Shown: positions 46,588-59,430, numbered from the stretch's first letter. The stretch: DNA of 64,000 nucleotides from Crocodylus rhombifer (GCA_038503035.1 JAVSML010018801.1:35329-99328), one strand, 5' to 3'. Notes: a model not told the origin generated them from the sequence alone. Translations and numbers: made by a program.

Positions 46588-48690
46588 ATAGATGTCGTAG
46601 ACATTAAGCCTGGAAGGGACCTCAGAAGATCTTAGAGTCCAGCCCCATGCCCCAGGGGCAGGAAGTCAGCAGGGGGTCATAGGATCTCAGCAAGATAAGC
46701 ATTCAAATGTCTCTTAAAGGCATTCAAAGTAGGTGCTTGAACCACCTCTGGTGGCAGTCTATTCCAAACCTTGGGGGCTCAGACAATAAAGTTCTTCCTT
46801 ATGTCCAACCTGAAATGGTCATGGAGGAGTTTGTGACCATTCTAACTTGTCATCCCTTGGGGTGCTCTGGTGAACAGATGTTCCCCCAGATCCTGGTGAA
46901 CACCCCTAATAAACTTACAGGTGGCCACCAAATCACCCCTGAGCCTGCACTTTTCCAGGCTGAAGAGTCCCATAGCTCTCAGCTTCTCATCATAAGGTCT
47001 GTTTTCCTGATCATGCACATGGCTCTCCTCTGGACTCTCTCAAGCTTCTCCACATCATTTTGAATTGTGGAGCCCAAAACTGGACGCAGTACTCCAGCTG
47101 TGGCCTCACCAAGGCCGAGTACAGCGGGAGAATGACATCCTGGGATTTGCTTGAGAAGCATCTATGGATGAAAGCCAGCATTTTGCTTGCTTTACTAGCT
47201 GCAGCATCACATTGAAAGCTCATGTTCATCTTGTGGTCAGTCATGACCCCCAAGTCCCTTTCGTCCGTAGTGCTAGCCAGCTTAGCACTCCCAAGCCTAT
47301 AAGCATGCTGCAGGTTTTTCTTCCCAAAGTTAAGAACCTTGCATTTTTTGGTGTTAAATGCCATCAGGTTCTCATCCACCCATTTGCTGAGCCTGTCCAG
47401 GTCAGCCTGGATCACCCTCCTGTCCTCAGGTGTGGACACTTTACCCCTAAGTTGGGTGTCATCAGCGAGCCTGGCCAGTCCGTTTCTGATGCCAAGGTCC
47501 ACATCATTAATCAAGGGGTTGAAAAATATAGGCCCAAGGACAGAGTCTTGAGGGACCCCACTGGTCACAGCACACCACGAAACTGATTTCTAGCAACCAT
47601 CACCCTCAGGGTCTGACCACGGAGCCAATTCCCCAGCCAGCAGACCATAGTGAAGCCAAGGCCGCAGTTGGCCAGTTTTGCTAAAAGGTGATCATGGGAT
47701 ACGAAATCAAAGGGTTTTTTAAAGTCAAGATATACGACATCAGTCTCTTTTCCCTTGTCCAGGTGACAGATCACCTGGTCATAAAAAGAAATAAGATTGG
47801 TCAAGCAAGACCTACCCTCGACAAACCCGTGCTGGCTATCCCTCAGGATTTTGCCATCAGCCAATCTGTTAAGAATGGCCTCTTTGATAATCTTTTCTAA
47901 GACCTACCTCAGGATAGAGGTCAGGCTGATGGGCCTGTAGTTTGCCAGATCTACTTTCCTCTCTTTCTTGAAGATCGGCACCACATTGGCCTTCTTCCAG
48001 TCTTTGGGCACTGTACCAGAGCACCAGCAGTTCTCAAAGATCTATGCCAGGGGCTGAGCTATGGTGTTTGCCAGTTCCCTGAGTACCCTGGGGTGTAAAC
48101 TGTCAGGGCCGGCTGACTTGAAGGTATCCAGCCTCTCAAGGTGTTCCTTCACAAGGTCAGCATTGATAGAGGGTAAGGAATCTCCCTCACCTGGGCCTTC
48201 CCATCCCATAATGGGCAGCGGCATCCCATGAGACTGGTGAAAGATCTATGCAAAATACCCATTTAGCAAGTTGGCTTTTTCCTGGGTGTCAGTTGTCAAC
48301 TGTCCCGTCTGGTTTAGCAGGGGTCCAGTGTTGCCCTTGCTTTTCCTCCGGCTCCCCACATATCTAAAAAAGGACTTTTTATTGTCCTTGATACTTGTAG
48401 CCAGTTGGAATTCAGTCGCAGCCTTAGTTTTTCTGGTTCCCTATCTGCAGGTTCAGACCAGTGCAAAATTTTCCTCCTTGGAGGTGGATCCTGCGCTCCA
48501 TCCTTTGTAGGCCTTTCTTTTCAGATGCAGGAGGTCCGTTAGTTCCTTGCAGAGCCAGGGGGGCTGCTGTGCCCTTTTGCTGCCTTTCCTCAAGATGGGA
48601 TAGATTTTGCTTGTTGATGGGATAGACTTTGCTTGTCTCACAAGCGTTCATAATTATTTTTAAATCTACTAGTTGCATCTTGCACTGATT
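46588..48690 (-). mobile_element. CR1 LINE, 5' truncated, broken ORF2
   Basis: The 3' end is at 46588 (CATAGATG, then GCCTGGAAGGGACCTCAGAA). A 185-codon frame at 47568-47011 carries the end of the RT, with LADDTQLRGKVS in the motif C position, and [18 protein letters not shown] motif A is at 47864-47565 (VVYLDFKKPFDFVSHD), the linker at about 48224-48042 and the KDNKKSFF-type block near 48370. Homology ends near 48690. The LADD for FADD change and different wording suggest another CR1 subfamily. Confidence 0.93.
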
Positions 48691-48959
48691 ATTATCAAGT
48701 AATATGTTTCTGGGAAGAGTTATTAAAGGTTTATTACAGTTGAACAGTGGTTAGCAACATTTTAAGGCTACAACCCAGGATAAACCAGTACAGATCAGAA
48801 GTGAGCAGGTAGGTGGGTGCTAAGACCCAACCAATGCCATAGAATGGCATATGAAAGCAATCAGTGTTGAATGTGACCAAAGCCCCCATGTCCACAGGCC
48901 AAATCAAATGTCCATGCAGGCCACAGGTTGCTCATTCCTGCAGCAGAGTATTCCAGTTT

Positions 48960-49450
48960 TATTAAACCCTTCAAATGACTGAAATGTCATTTGAAGTCCT
49001 CTGTGCTACAGGAGAAGAAATGAAATGCTTTTGTAAGGACTGAGGTGTGGGTGGTTTCACTTAGCGGTTAGATCTCTTGAGAGGGCCGAAGACAGAGGCA
49101 AAGTCCAAAACACAACCTGAGTCAAGGTTCTGGAGTCAGAAATTGAATGTCCAGATCCAAAAGGAAATCCAAAAAGCCAAATTCCAAGAACAGAGGGCAC
49201 AGGATCATAGAGGCTTACCAAAGCAAATCTTAAGAAAAATGGTTGTCTGGCCTGCAACCTGCTACTACAGGTGAAACCAAATGGGAGAACTGCTCTCTCC
49301 AGCAACCAATCAGGAGATCCTAACAATGGCCAGTTATATCATTAGCTGGGATAGGGCTGCCAGTCAAAGCCCAGGCAATGTGGCCAACTAGGCAATTAGC
49401 CTAGGCTGGGCTGCCTGTTAGGGCCCCTGACACCTGTAATAAAGAAGCTG
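48960..49450. repeat. Unclassified, possible LTR or SINE-like block
   Basis: Words such as GGCCGAAGACAGAGGCAAAG, GTCAAGGTTCTGGAGTCAG and a polyadenylation-like TGTAATAAAGAAG (49435) suggest a mobile element end. I find no terminal repeats or internal promoter boxes. Confidence 0.25.
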
Positions 49451-50672
49451 GCTATTGATCTATGTAAATACATTCAGATCAGACCTCTATGCTGTCCTTC
49501 TAAGAGTGGGATCAGGTAAAAGTTTTGAAGAAAACTGTTTCCTTGGAAAAGCTAATTACAAAAGACTCCTAATTTATTTTCTCCTCTAATTGAATTAAAT
49601 TAATTTGTGGTCCATGATTGTGGTGCTACAGGTGCAGTGTGACAATGATAAATATATTACCCTCCACATTATAATTTAGAATTTATGATGTGCATGTAAT
49701 ATCACTGCCTTCGCACATGCTCTTAGATCTAGAGAAATGAGAACTGTTGTTACCACCATTACATATTCTCCTAGAACATACATCAGAAATGCATAAGGGA
49801 GTCCACCGTTCCCAAGTGTATCCTTTCCAGTGAAGGAAGTTTTTGGTTTCTGGGTTGCCTTCAGTTAAACTTCAAACAAACCTGATTTTTAATACTTTTT
49901 TTAATGTCTTTATTGGATTTAAGCTAAAAAAGCAGGCCTCTCCTTTGAGAGTGGAGAAACAGCCAGGGTTACATTCTATGGAAGCATAATCAGAGAACAG
50001 AAAAGCTGAGTGAAGAAATACATATTAAAACATCATTTTTAAGGCTACATTAAATGTTTCGTTCATTTCATTGGTCCATTATTTCAGCCTACGATACTCC
50101 CCACTGAGTTGATTTTCATGCATTAGTGAGGAAATACAGTATATCACAGTTTATCAATTGAATTTAAGAAAAACTGATACTTTCTTACCTGAATATTTTA
50201 TTGTTAGGAAGTTGTGCATTCTGCTATTTAATGTAAAGACAGGCAGGAGAGGAATTCAGCTGTCATATACATTTGAGAAAGGAAGAGAAAAATACCCCCA
50301 GAAAATAAGTTATGTCACTTTATACATACAAAATACACAACATTTTGCTCAAGGCAGCTTATATGGTTGGTATTCTTCAAGCTGACAAGCTTTCATTCAA
50401 ATTGGCAGTATTAGGACAGTCAGAGCTGGCCCCATGTACATTTGCACCCTACAAGAAGATGGGATTTAGCACCCTTTCATTCTTTGCTCTCTTCCTGCCA
50501 CTCAGCTCAGAAAACCAACCAGGCTCTGTCCTCCAAAAGTGTCCTTGCTTCTAATCAATTGTATGCAGAAACACAGAGGGTCAATAAAGACCTAAATACC
50601 TGCAGTCCCCAGAGAGTATTTTGGAGGGTTAAGTGCCAGTGTAAGTATTCACATCACAGTTTTTAAGTCATT
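49451..50672. other. AT-rich DNA without recognised feature
   Basis: A minus-strand donor-like TATTCAG/GTAAGA is present near 50186, but no open exon accompanies it. Confidence 0.45.
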
Positions 50673-51009
50673 GGCTGCTTGCAGACTTTAAAAAGAAACA
50701 GGCAGTGCTTTACTTTAAACACAACACATTCCCATGCCAAGCCCCACACATGCCCAGAAGAGGTAGTGCATTAGTTGGACCCAGCTTGCCTGATGTCGGT
50801 ATAGATTGGGCACGTCACTGGGGGGCGGGGAGGGGGTGGTGATTTTATCTAATAGCTGATTGAATCAACCTTAGCTAAAAGTGCCAAAAAGGGCACTGAA
50901 GGGCCCAATCTATACAAATGCTGCAAAGCCAGGTCAAAGTAATGCACTGCTTCTTCCAGTAAAAAAGCATGACTTTGGGAGTGGGGGGAGTTAATGTCCG
51001 CAAACAGCC
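50673..51009. mobile_element. TIR element J, 337 bp
   Basis: The left end reads GGCTGCTTGCAGACTTTAA and the reversed right end GGCTGTTTGCGGACATTAA. A second long inverted repeat inside pairs 50755-50812 with 50895-50962 (AGGTAGTGCATTAG with its counterpart GTAATGCACTGCTT; GTATAGATTGGGC with GCCCAATCTATAC). A polyG run, GGGGGGCGGGGAGGGGG, is near 50820. Nothing is encoded. Confidence 0.65.
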
Positions 51010-52621
51010 ATAGTTGAGTTATACCCATTTCAAAATTGAGCCTATTTTTCCAGATGGTGAATAGTTGTCCTTGAAAAACTGAAGTATCAGGTCTTTGTGT
51101 AAGCAAGTACCAGAATTTTTTCTAGGCAAAGATATTTTCTTTTATATACAACATGGATAATTACCCTTGTTCTAGATAATTCTTCTCCAGTACAGTAGTA
51201 CAGACCAAAGCCTGAACTCTGTTCTCCTGGTACATCTACATGCAATGCTATGCATTCTTCTTAGCTAGCCATCATGAACCAAGTCACCAAGAGAAGACTG
51301 AGATATCAGTTCAATAATTGCAAAATTCTGTTTGCCTTTGAAAAGTGAGTCAGGTTTATAGATCTGCCAGACTTTTTGTATTTGTGATAGCAGTGTCCTT
51401 GGGAAGTCTGCAATAAGGACATTGAAAATGAAGCCACAGTTAATGATGATTGTTGAAAAGTGTCATTTAGGGGTTGGCTGACATGGTTTTAGCCATGTTA
51501 AGGGGTGGGGGAATCTGAACAATAGAGGAATAAACCTCCATTCATGCAAATATGATTTGATTTACATAATGAATAGAAAATGAAGCAGAATGTTTTGAAG
51601 ATATTTATCACTATGGCAGTAGCAAAGGCCTTTTTACTTGATGTTCCAGAGATCACATGGCTAGGACATGATGGATTAGCAATTACAACACTTTATGTCA
51701 ATGTCCAATATTGTTTCAAATGTTTGGGTTCTTTTCTGTACAACAGCACTGAATTCAGCATAAAAAAGAAAAATTCAGTTACATGCGTCATCTGGATGAG
51801 CGCTGTAAGGATAAGCAAATCATTCTGAAAAATAACTATTTTTGTCTTAGAGCTTTTGTCAAAATCAGGTAATCTAGATTTGCTAGCAACATAATTATAA
51901 TACATAAAAAGGACTTAGACTGTGATATACTAATTTTTGTAATATTGCACTAGAACACCTCCTTTTATAGTTAATCTTTACTTTGCATATGCTTATAGCA
52001 ATCTCTTCTATATATGGCTGATAGGACAAGGAAGCAGACTACAGAAAAGAAGAACATTTCCAAGCCAACATTAATCACATAAATAGTAAGAAAGAATATG
52101 AAAAAAAAACAACAGATTTTCTTTTCTTGGAAACAGTAATAAAATCATGTACTTGTTTTTGCTTCACTGGATTAAAACAGTACCCTAACATGAAGAACCT
52201 TCTTTTGACATCTAACTATGTTTAAATTGAATCATATTTCTTATAAATTAGATCCAGCATTTACTATGATTGCAATGGTTTTTATAAAAATGTTTCTCTG
52301 GCTTGTATCTTCTAATCAACACATTCCATATTATACCTCTGATCTTATTTCTGTGCTGTCAGAGATTTTGGAGAAATAAAGAAAAAACATATCACCATAT
52401 TTCACTCAAGAGTGAATCAAAGCTAAAATTCTCATTCATTACTTACCCATGATTATCAGTACACTGATATATATATTATAGATTGATTTGTAATCCAGCC
52501 ATCTATCATGCAAGATAGATATTCCAACTGTTCTTATACTTTCAAAGTTTATTCAAATGAGATCATTCAAAGAGCCAAGAAAAGAAGCCTTTTCTAGAAT
52601 AAGGATCTTAATTTTACTTAC
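51010..52621. other. AT-rich DNA without recognised feature
   Basis: No repeat or gene recognised. Confidence 0.5.
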
Positions 52622-52688
52622 TTATTGCAATGCTTTTCCCTAGCTCTCTTGGATGATACCTTGCAACCTTTGAGGTAAACCATTGCAC
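52622..52688 (-). CDS. Candidate small host exon (67 bases), unknown protein
   Basis: On the minus strand a long pyrimidine tract, TTTTTTCTTTCTACTCAG, ends exactly before GTGCAATGG, and the block ends AATAA followed by a near-consensus donor GTAAGT. Between them one frame is open: AMVYLKGCKVSSKRAREKHC. The segment has the feel of a beta-strand region such as part of a PH-like domain, but this is a loose impression. Splice signals this good occur by chance in long introns, so the call stays low. Confidence 0.3.
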
Positions 52689-53107
52689 CTGAGTAGAAAG
52701 AAAAAATGTGGTGAGTATTATACCATGGCAGAATTTACTCAATAAAGATATACTGGTGAAACAGCCTTTTGTCCTGCTCGAATGTATGCGCAAATTTGAC
52801 AGGAGAAATGGTTACGATTTATGATAGTGCAGGGAGCTGAAGCAAGTCCATCACTCCATTGGACAAATTCAGAAGGGAGTCTGCTAACTTAACAATAAGT
52901 CCTGCAAAAACACTTTGCTCCAGTGCTCTGTAACTTGTATTGGCTTGCACTCCATTTCCACATGCAACTCAAGATATTAACTTGGTTGGACTGTAGCAAT
53001 TTAGACCTGTCCAGGTTCTTTGGCTGATAGCCCCAGATTTAAAACAGGACAGCTGCTTTCACATAATGGCCTTTGAATGCCCAAACTGTTTCAGTGGAGT
53101 CTATAAC

Positions 53108-53403
53108 CCTGGCTACACTACCTTACTCTGCTACCAGAAGTTCTGGAAGTGGACAACAGCCACTACAATCATGCACTGCTCCACGCCACAGCTGAGCTGC
53201 AAGACCACAACACGTACCTTGGAAAGGCACCAGCTGCTGAATGGCAGCAGAAGCCTCATTCCACCCAGCAGAGGTGAAATAACTCTGTTGGCAGAAAAGA
53301 GAGTGCTGCTGCTTCAAAGTTGCTTAGAGTGTGAATGTCCTCAACGTTTTGCCAGCAAAATTAGAGTTCTGCTAGGAAAACTTTGAATGTAGATAAGGCC
53401 AAT
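53108..53403. mobile_element. Possible short TIR element K
   Basis: The left part reads CCTGGCTACACTACCTTACT and the reversed right part GGCCTTATCTACATTCAAAG. The pairing is imperfect, but the YCTACA motif recurs in other elements of this window. The 106-codon frame inside has no known domain. Confidence 0.35.
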
Positions 53404-54016
53404 ATCTTTTGATCTACAGGCCATGAATCCTGGTTCATTTATTCTCAGGATTCTCCTCATAGAAGGAAAGGATGAAAGTATGAATGGAGAGCGAGCTTGA
53501 GCATGAGGTTTATTAAGCAGGAATGAATGTGCATATCAGTAGTAGTGGCTTTTTTAATGTATTTTATAAATTGTATTTCTGCCTTGAGATTTTGATATAA
53601 ATCTTTTTGTATGAATCAAAATAAATAAAGTAAATTGAATCTGCAATTTCACCTGGAGGCCTCTTAATTAAACAGTTGTTATTGCCATTTGTTATCATCA
53701 GACTTATATGGGTTCCTAGGGAGATGCCCTGATTAAGTGGAATTCCCAATTAAGTTGAGTGCACTGCATAAAATATATATGCGCATCATCTAAGAATTTT
53801 CCATACATTATCAATAATAGTTCAACAACCATCCTATACCTATACCACTGTACTGGAGAATAATTTTAAAGGGATTTTTTTTTCTACTTTAAGACTGAGA
53901 GTAATTGAATAGGAGAGAGCACATTATGTTGGCCACATCTTTTACTGATATAAATTTATACCAGCAGATATAACTCAGTATCTTTTCTCCCACCAGCTGT
54001 TTAAAATTAATCATCT
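53404..54016. other. AT-rich DNA without recognised feature
   Basis: Nothing recognised. Confidence 0.5.
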
Positions 54017-54893
54017 TAGAATCATAGAAAATAAGGGTAAGAAGGGACCCATAAGGTCATCTAGTCCAACGCCCTGCTCAAAGCAGAACCATCCCCAACT
54101 ATAACATCCCAGCCAAGGCTTTGTCTAGCCAGGTCTTAAAAACCTCCCAGGATGGAGAGTCCGCAACCTCTCTGGGTAAAGTGTTCCAATGCTTTACTAC
54201 CCTCTTAGTGAGAAAGTTTTTCCTAATATAACCTCAACTTCCCTTGCTGCAACTTGAGACCACTGGTCCTTGCTCTGTCATCTGCCACCATTGAGAACAG
54301 TCCAGCTCCATCCTCTTTGGAACCACCCTTCAGGTAGTTAAAGGCTGCTATCACCTCCCTCCTCAGTCTTCTCTTCTCCAGACTAAATAAGCCCAGTTCC
54401 CTCAGCCTCTCCTCAAAAGTCTTGTGCCCCAGCCCCCAAACCATTTTTGTTGTCCTCCACTGGACTCTCTCTAACTTGTCCACATCCTTTCTGGAGTGGG
54501 GGGTCCAAAACTGGACACAGTACTCCAGATGTGGCCTCACCAGTGCTGAATAAAGGGAAGAATCACTTCCCTCAATCCCTTGGCAATGCTCCTACTAATG
54601 CAGCCCAGTATGCTGTTAACCTTCTTGGTAACAAGGGCACACTGCTGGCTCATATTCATCTGATTGCCCGCTGTAACCTCAGGTTCTTGTCTGCAGAGCT
54701 GCTGCTTAGCCAGTTAGTCCCCAGTCTGTACCAGCGCATGCAATTGTTCCATCCCAAATGCAGGATTTTGCACTTGTCCTTACTGAGATCTCTTTTGGTC
54801 CAATCCTCCAATTTGTCAAGGTGTCTCTGAATCCTATCCTCCAGTGGTCCCCTCCCCACAGTTTGTTGTCATCTGCAAACTTACCAAGGGTGC
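54017..54893 (-). mobile_element. CR1 3' fragment (C-terminal ORF2 and 3' UTR)
   Basis: The 3' end is at 54017 (TAGAATCATAGAAAATAAGG, then AGAAGGGACCCATAAGGTCA). The minus-strand frame at 54540-54223 gives [20 protein letters not shown] and [20 protein letters not shown]; 54859-54656 gives LSKDKCKILHLGWNN. The 5' break is just inside the motif C region (TTGTCATCTGCAAACTTACC). It is close in wording to the fragment at 35.3 kb, so probably the same older subfamily. Confidence 0.92.
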
Positions 54894-56150
54894 TGAAACT
54901 GAAAATTTGTCCCAGTATTGTTCAAATAGTCCTTAGAATCTCTTACCCTATTGACAAAATGCTGCTAACAAGTAGGAAGAAATTCAGACCATGTTTGAAT
55001 AAACACCCAAAAGTTGGGCTGTTATCTGAACTTTGTTCGAACTGTGTGAGTTCCATGAGTCTGGAAACTGGAGTCAATAATCCCTTGGGAACAGCGGCAG
55101 ATTCATGCTGGATATAATGGGCATCAGGCTCAGTTTTACAACTCCAGCAGCATCTAAATTTCCCTAAGAAATGCAGTAGGCATTACCAGCTGGCTCATCA
55201 GCCATCTGCTGCTGTCTTTGGCCTATTCCTTATTTAACATCATCTTACCTCTTGTCACTCTATCATTTATAACTCACACACACACAAACGCACACTACTT
55301 AAAAAGCTGGCATATGTGTGTAAGTGCTTTTGGACGCCTGGGCAACTAACTGATCTTCCTGAAGCTCTTCTCTGTCCAACTTCTCCAAATATGTTGCAAT
55401 AGTAGAACTGTATTATTACTACATACCTTAAGTCTCCAGGAGCTGGGTATCCTCATGGAAATAATACGTGCCTTACAACTGAAGGGCTATTATTAATTTA
55501 TATCCTTGCCTCCCCAAACCTTTAAAATAGCAACATTGCTGGGTTTTATGAGATATTTTGAAGCAGACAAAAAATTCTCATGCCTGATAAAGCCAGCCAA
55601 AAATGCTGAAACTGATTCTGCTCCCTGCTACATTTCTTCAATAGAGGCATAACTGGCCGGTTCTACACCCTGGGTGGTGGAGGCACACAGTGCACTAGAA
55701 GTCAGAGGTTTGCTATTGCTAGGATGTCATCTCTGGTTTTTGTTACTGACATGCATGTCAAGCAGCCATTTAAACACCAGTTTTCAGCAGCTAAAAGGGA
55801 GGCGACATCTCCTCCCAACAGCAAGCCTCCAGTTGCTCATCACATGTGAGTTGCTTCAGGGAATAGACAGTGTTGGGGGGAAAGGCAGGAGAGAAAGGTG
55901 CACCCTAATTTCCATTCCAGTGCCCCCCACCTCACCCTCTCCTAGGCAGTGCCTGGGACTCATGCCACCCATTGCCATTCTACTGTTCCTAAAGCTCTTT
56001 GCCATTCCCTTACTCGCAGAGCTCCAGTATATTTAAATGTTTTTTCTGCCATCAAGTAGATACTGAGTAAAGAGCTTGACCTAAACCTCAGATGAGTAAA
56101 CTTTACATGTGGCTCTGGATATCTTGCTCCTTTTACAAATTTTGAATTTT
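54894..56150. other. Unclassified; short CA run
   Basis: A CACACACACACAAACGCACAC run is near 55275. A 120-codon plus frame (55674-56036) is Leu-rich but resembles no protein I know. Otherwise nothing. Confidence 0.4.
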
Positions 56151-57292
56151 CATAGATTCAAATTGTAAGGCCGTAGGGACCTCAAAAGATCATCAGGTCC
56201 AGCCCCCTGCACCAAGCAGGAAAGATAACTGGAGGTCAGGTGACCCCAGCAAGGTGACTGCCTAGTCTGCTTTTGAAGATTTCCAGGATAGGTGATTGCA
56301 CCACTTCTGGAGAGAGCTTATTCCACAGTCTGGACACCCTGACTGTGAAGTAGCTTTTCCAAATGTTGAGCCTGAAGCAATCTTCCAGGAATTTGTGGCC
56401 ATTACTTCCGGCTTTCCCCTCAGGTACCCTGGTGAACAGTTGCTCACTGAGCCCTTGATGTACTCCCCTAGTGTAGCAGTAAGCTGCTACCAGGTCCCCT
56501 TTCAGCCTTCTTTTCCTTGGGCTGAAGAGTCCCAGATCCCTCTGCCTTTCCTCATTTGGCTTGCCTTTCAAGACTCTGATCATACGGGTGGCTCTTCTTT
56601 GGACTCTCTCAAGCTTGTCCGCTTCCTTGTTAAAGTGTGGTGCCCAGAACTGGACGCAGTACTCCAGATGCAGTCTCACCAACGCTGAGTACAGTTGAAG
56701 AATCACCTGCTTGGTTTTGCTGGAGATGCATCGATTGATACATGCCAGAGTATTATTTGCGCTACTGGCTACAGCATCACACTGCCGGCTCATATTCATA
56801 CTGTGGTCTATTATTACCCCCAAGTCCCTTTCATTAGTAGTGCTAGTCAGTTTGGTGATGCCAAGCCTATAGGTGTGTTGGGGGTTGCTTGTCCTGAGCT
56901 GGACAATTTTATATTTCTCAACATGAACTCCATTTGGTTCTGATCCACCCAACTTGCCAGCCTGTCTAGGTCTGCCTGTATCTGTAGCCTAGAAGCATGA
57001 TCACATTCCCCCATGGCTTGGTGTCATCCACGAACTTGGCCAGTGACTCTTCACCCCCACATCCAAATCATTAATAAAGATGTTGAAAAGTACTAGATCA
57101 AGCACCAACCCCTGCGGGACACCACTGCCCACTTCTCACCAGGATGACACAGATCCATTCACTATGACTCTCTGGGTCCTATCCTACAGCCAATTTCTCA
57201 CCCACCTGACTGTCTTGGATTTAAACCTGCAATCCTCCAATTTTCTTGTGAGGACTTAATGGGATACAAGATCAAAGGCTTTTTGGAAGTCT
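56151..57292 (-). mobile_element. CR1 3' fragment with a 238-codon frame
   Basis: The 3' end is at 56151 (CATAGATTCAAATTG, then GGGACCTCAAAAGATCATCA). The frame at 56952-56236 holds the whole C-terminal region: [50 protein letters not shown] and the terminal SRLGSHLAGVT. The RT core is present only as broken sequence to 57292 (complement of DLVSH.. near 57265). It has no catalytic core, so it is inactive. Confidence 0.93.
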
Positions 57293-57892
57293 AGGTTTGA
57301 AAGTCTAAGAATGATTTGGTTATTACCAGGCAAAATCCAGCTCCTCTAAATTATTTCCAAGGTTGATGTATGATCTTCTAGGTAGATTTAAATATCCATT
57401 GAGACTGAGGTAGGGAGTTACTGAGTTCGTACCTGAAAAAGTGCAGGGTGGAATTTCAAAATGCAGACAAAACACAGCAAAACCCTCCTAATCAGGATGC
57501 TACTGTGAAGCTTAGCATTGCTATTATAATAATCAGTCTCGGTTACTCAGGGGCCACTTTTAGTTTTAGACCTTCAGTCACAAAAAGCATCTTGTGACGG
57601 TTCAAAAAGGGGGGGGGGGGAATAATGTTCTTTTTCTGAAGTTGAACATGCTGTAAAGGTTATTTAAAATGGCGGGGGGGAATGGATGTGCATCTTTTAT
57701 CTGCTTTTTTTTTTCCTTCATAACAAAAGCTTGGAAGTTATTTATGAGGGATTTTCTTTTCCCATCTTTCTAACTTCTGTAGACATCAATGGAATAGCCT
57801 AAGGTGACTAAAAGAACTGGTGAAATTATTACATTATGATAAAAGTAAAAAACAGAAATATTGAACAACTGAGTGGGGTGTGAATTCCAGTC
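57293..57892. other. No gene; polyG run
   Basis: A run of about 12 G at 57609-57620 and GGCGGGGGGG at 57673 stand out in AT-rich DNA. Confidence 0.5.
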
Positions 57893-58482
57893 TATGGCTT
57901 CTCAGGGACCAGCTGAGAAGCCTGGAATGCTGTTGTCAGCACTACCTCCGGAAGATCCTTGGCATAAAGTGGAAGGACCATCACTGATGCTAATACCACC
58001 AGCACAGAAACCTTGATTATTCAACATCAGCTGCAGTGAACAGGTTACTGTGTATGCATGCCAGATGTACTTTTACCAGAATAACTGCTATACTCCCAAC
58101 TCAGCCAAAGACAAAGGATACTATCAAGGTGATCATTAGGAAGTGTGGCATTGATGCCACAAATTGGAAAAGACTAACCCAGGACAGGGCTACACAGCGA
58201 TGCCTTGTAAGAGAAGATACATCTTACTTTAAGGAAAACCATCTTGCTCTGGAGGCAGAAAAATGACAGAAATGGAAGGAAAGGAAACAAGACCGAGAAA
58301 TCCATGATCCGACCCTCCCTTTACCTACCACCCGTAGCATTTGCCAGAGAGTCTGTGGTTCTAAGGCTGGCCTTCTTAGCCACCAACGGACTCATTTACA
58401 ACCCTTTACTTGACCTGTGAGAGTGATCACCCTCGACTGTGAAGGATCTCTGCCACCACCACTAACATTTGTTAAAAATAAA
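57893..58482 (+). mobile_element. Tail of a non-CR1 LINE (RTE/L2-like), decayed
   Basis: The translation has the hallmarks of the C-terminal region of a common animal endonuclease-RT family: YLRKILGIKWKDHH (57938), then CGIDATNWKRLTQDRA (58150), then after a stop a terminal zinc-finger-like CQRVCGSKAGLLSHQRTH (58338). It ends near TTAAAAATAAAG. The usual segment between the first two blocks (RWAGHV type) is shortened. I cannot fix the clade. The finger has lost one expected cysteine spacing, and stops break the frame, so it is a relic. Confidence 0.65.
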
Positions 58483-58845
58483 GCAGTCCTACCTCATCAG
58501 TAATGTGGGAGCTCATAGTAAACAGCTTGGAGATCTAGAAGTTCTTTACAGAAACTAAGAAGACTTAACATTACTGTGAGGAGAGGAGAGGAAGCTGTAA
58601 AGTTAAAAATAGCCAAAAAGACACACGCCTATTTTTGGAAAGATCTTTAGTCTGTTAGCTGATCACCCTCTTTTGACCTTTTATTGTATGATTCTATTTC
58701 TCATTTTTTAGGCAACCAGTACAAAAAACCCAATCACTACTAAATTACCATGACTGAGTTTCATTTGGCTAGTGCCTGCTGTCACTGATAATTCTAGAGA
58801 ATCACAAAAAGAGGTGGTTGCTTATAATGCCAAAGAAGGGTTAGG
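58483..58845. other. No recognised feature
   Basis: Nothing recognised. Confidence 0.5.
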
Positions 58846-59430
58846 TTGATCTAAACGCCCAATCGTACAGGCATGCAGAAGGCTTTAATTGGCCAAATAA
58901 CAGTGCACTAACTTGAATCAAGATCTCATTAACCCACTGTACAAAGGAGTTAACCTGATCTTGACAATGTCTGCATGCATTCTGAGCAAAGTCCTTGGGC
59001 TGGGAAAGCTCAGCCACTCACCCCAGCTCTAGGGCTATGCTGTTTCCACCCTCCTGATCCTGACTAAGCTATTTTTAGCTCCCTGGCCTCTTCCCCAACC
59101 AAGTACCCCTTATCACACACCCACCAGCCCTGACTCCCAACCTGCCAATCCCCTCTCTCCTCCCCCCGCCCATCCCACCATCTGCCCCCTGGACCTGCCA
59201 AATCTCCATACAGATCTATTAGCCTTCCCGACCCCATCTTCCTCTCCCCCCACCCAAAATTACTTACACAAGTTTCCCCTGATGGTTCCCAAGAGTGGAA
59301 AACAACTGTACATGCTGCTCTCATAAGCAGCGAACTGCTGCACATGCCACTCCCAGTCAAGGTCTAAGCAGCTTAAAGCAAGCTGGCTAAACCTAGGCAG
59401 GGTGCGGAGAACTCTTGTTCACACCCTGCG
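58846..59430. repeat. Unclassified block with inverted repeat near its left end
   Basis: GGCATGCAGAAGGCTTTAAT (58870) faces GACAATGTCTGCATGCATTC (58964), and AGATCTCATTAAC faces GTTAACCTGATCT inside it. This resembles the subterminal stems of the other TIR elements. The right end is unclear (GGGTGCGGAGAAC/GTTCACACCC near 59400). Confidence 0.35.

Noticed and set aside
48960..49450. tRNA-derived SINE
   Set aside because: I could not find A and B box sequences at the right spacing; only a vague mobile-element look remains.
55674..56036. Leu-rich 120-codon frame as a membrane protein
   Set aside because: There is no signal or domain I can defend, no splice or promoter context, and it lies between CR1 copies.
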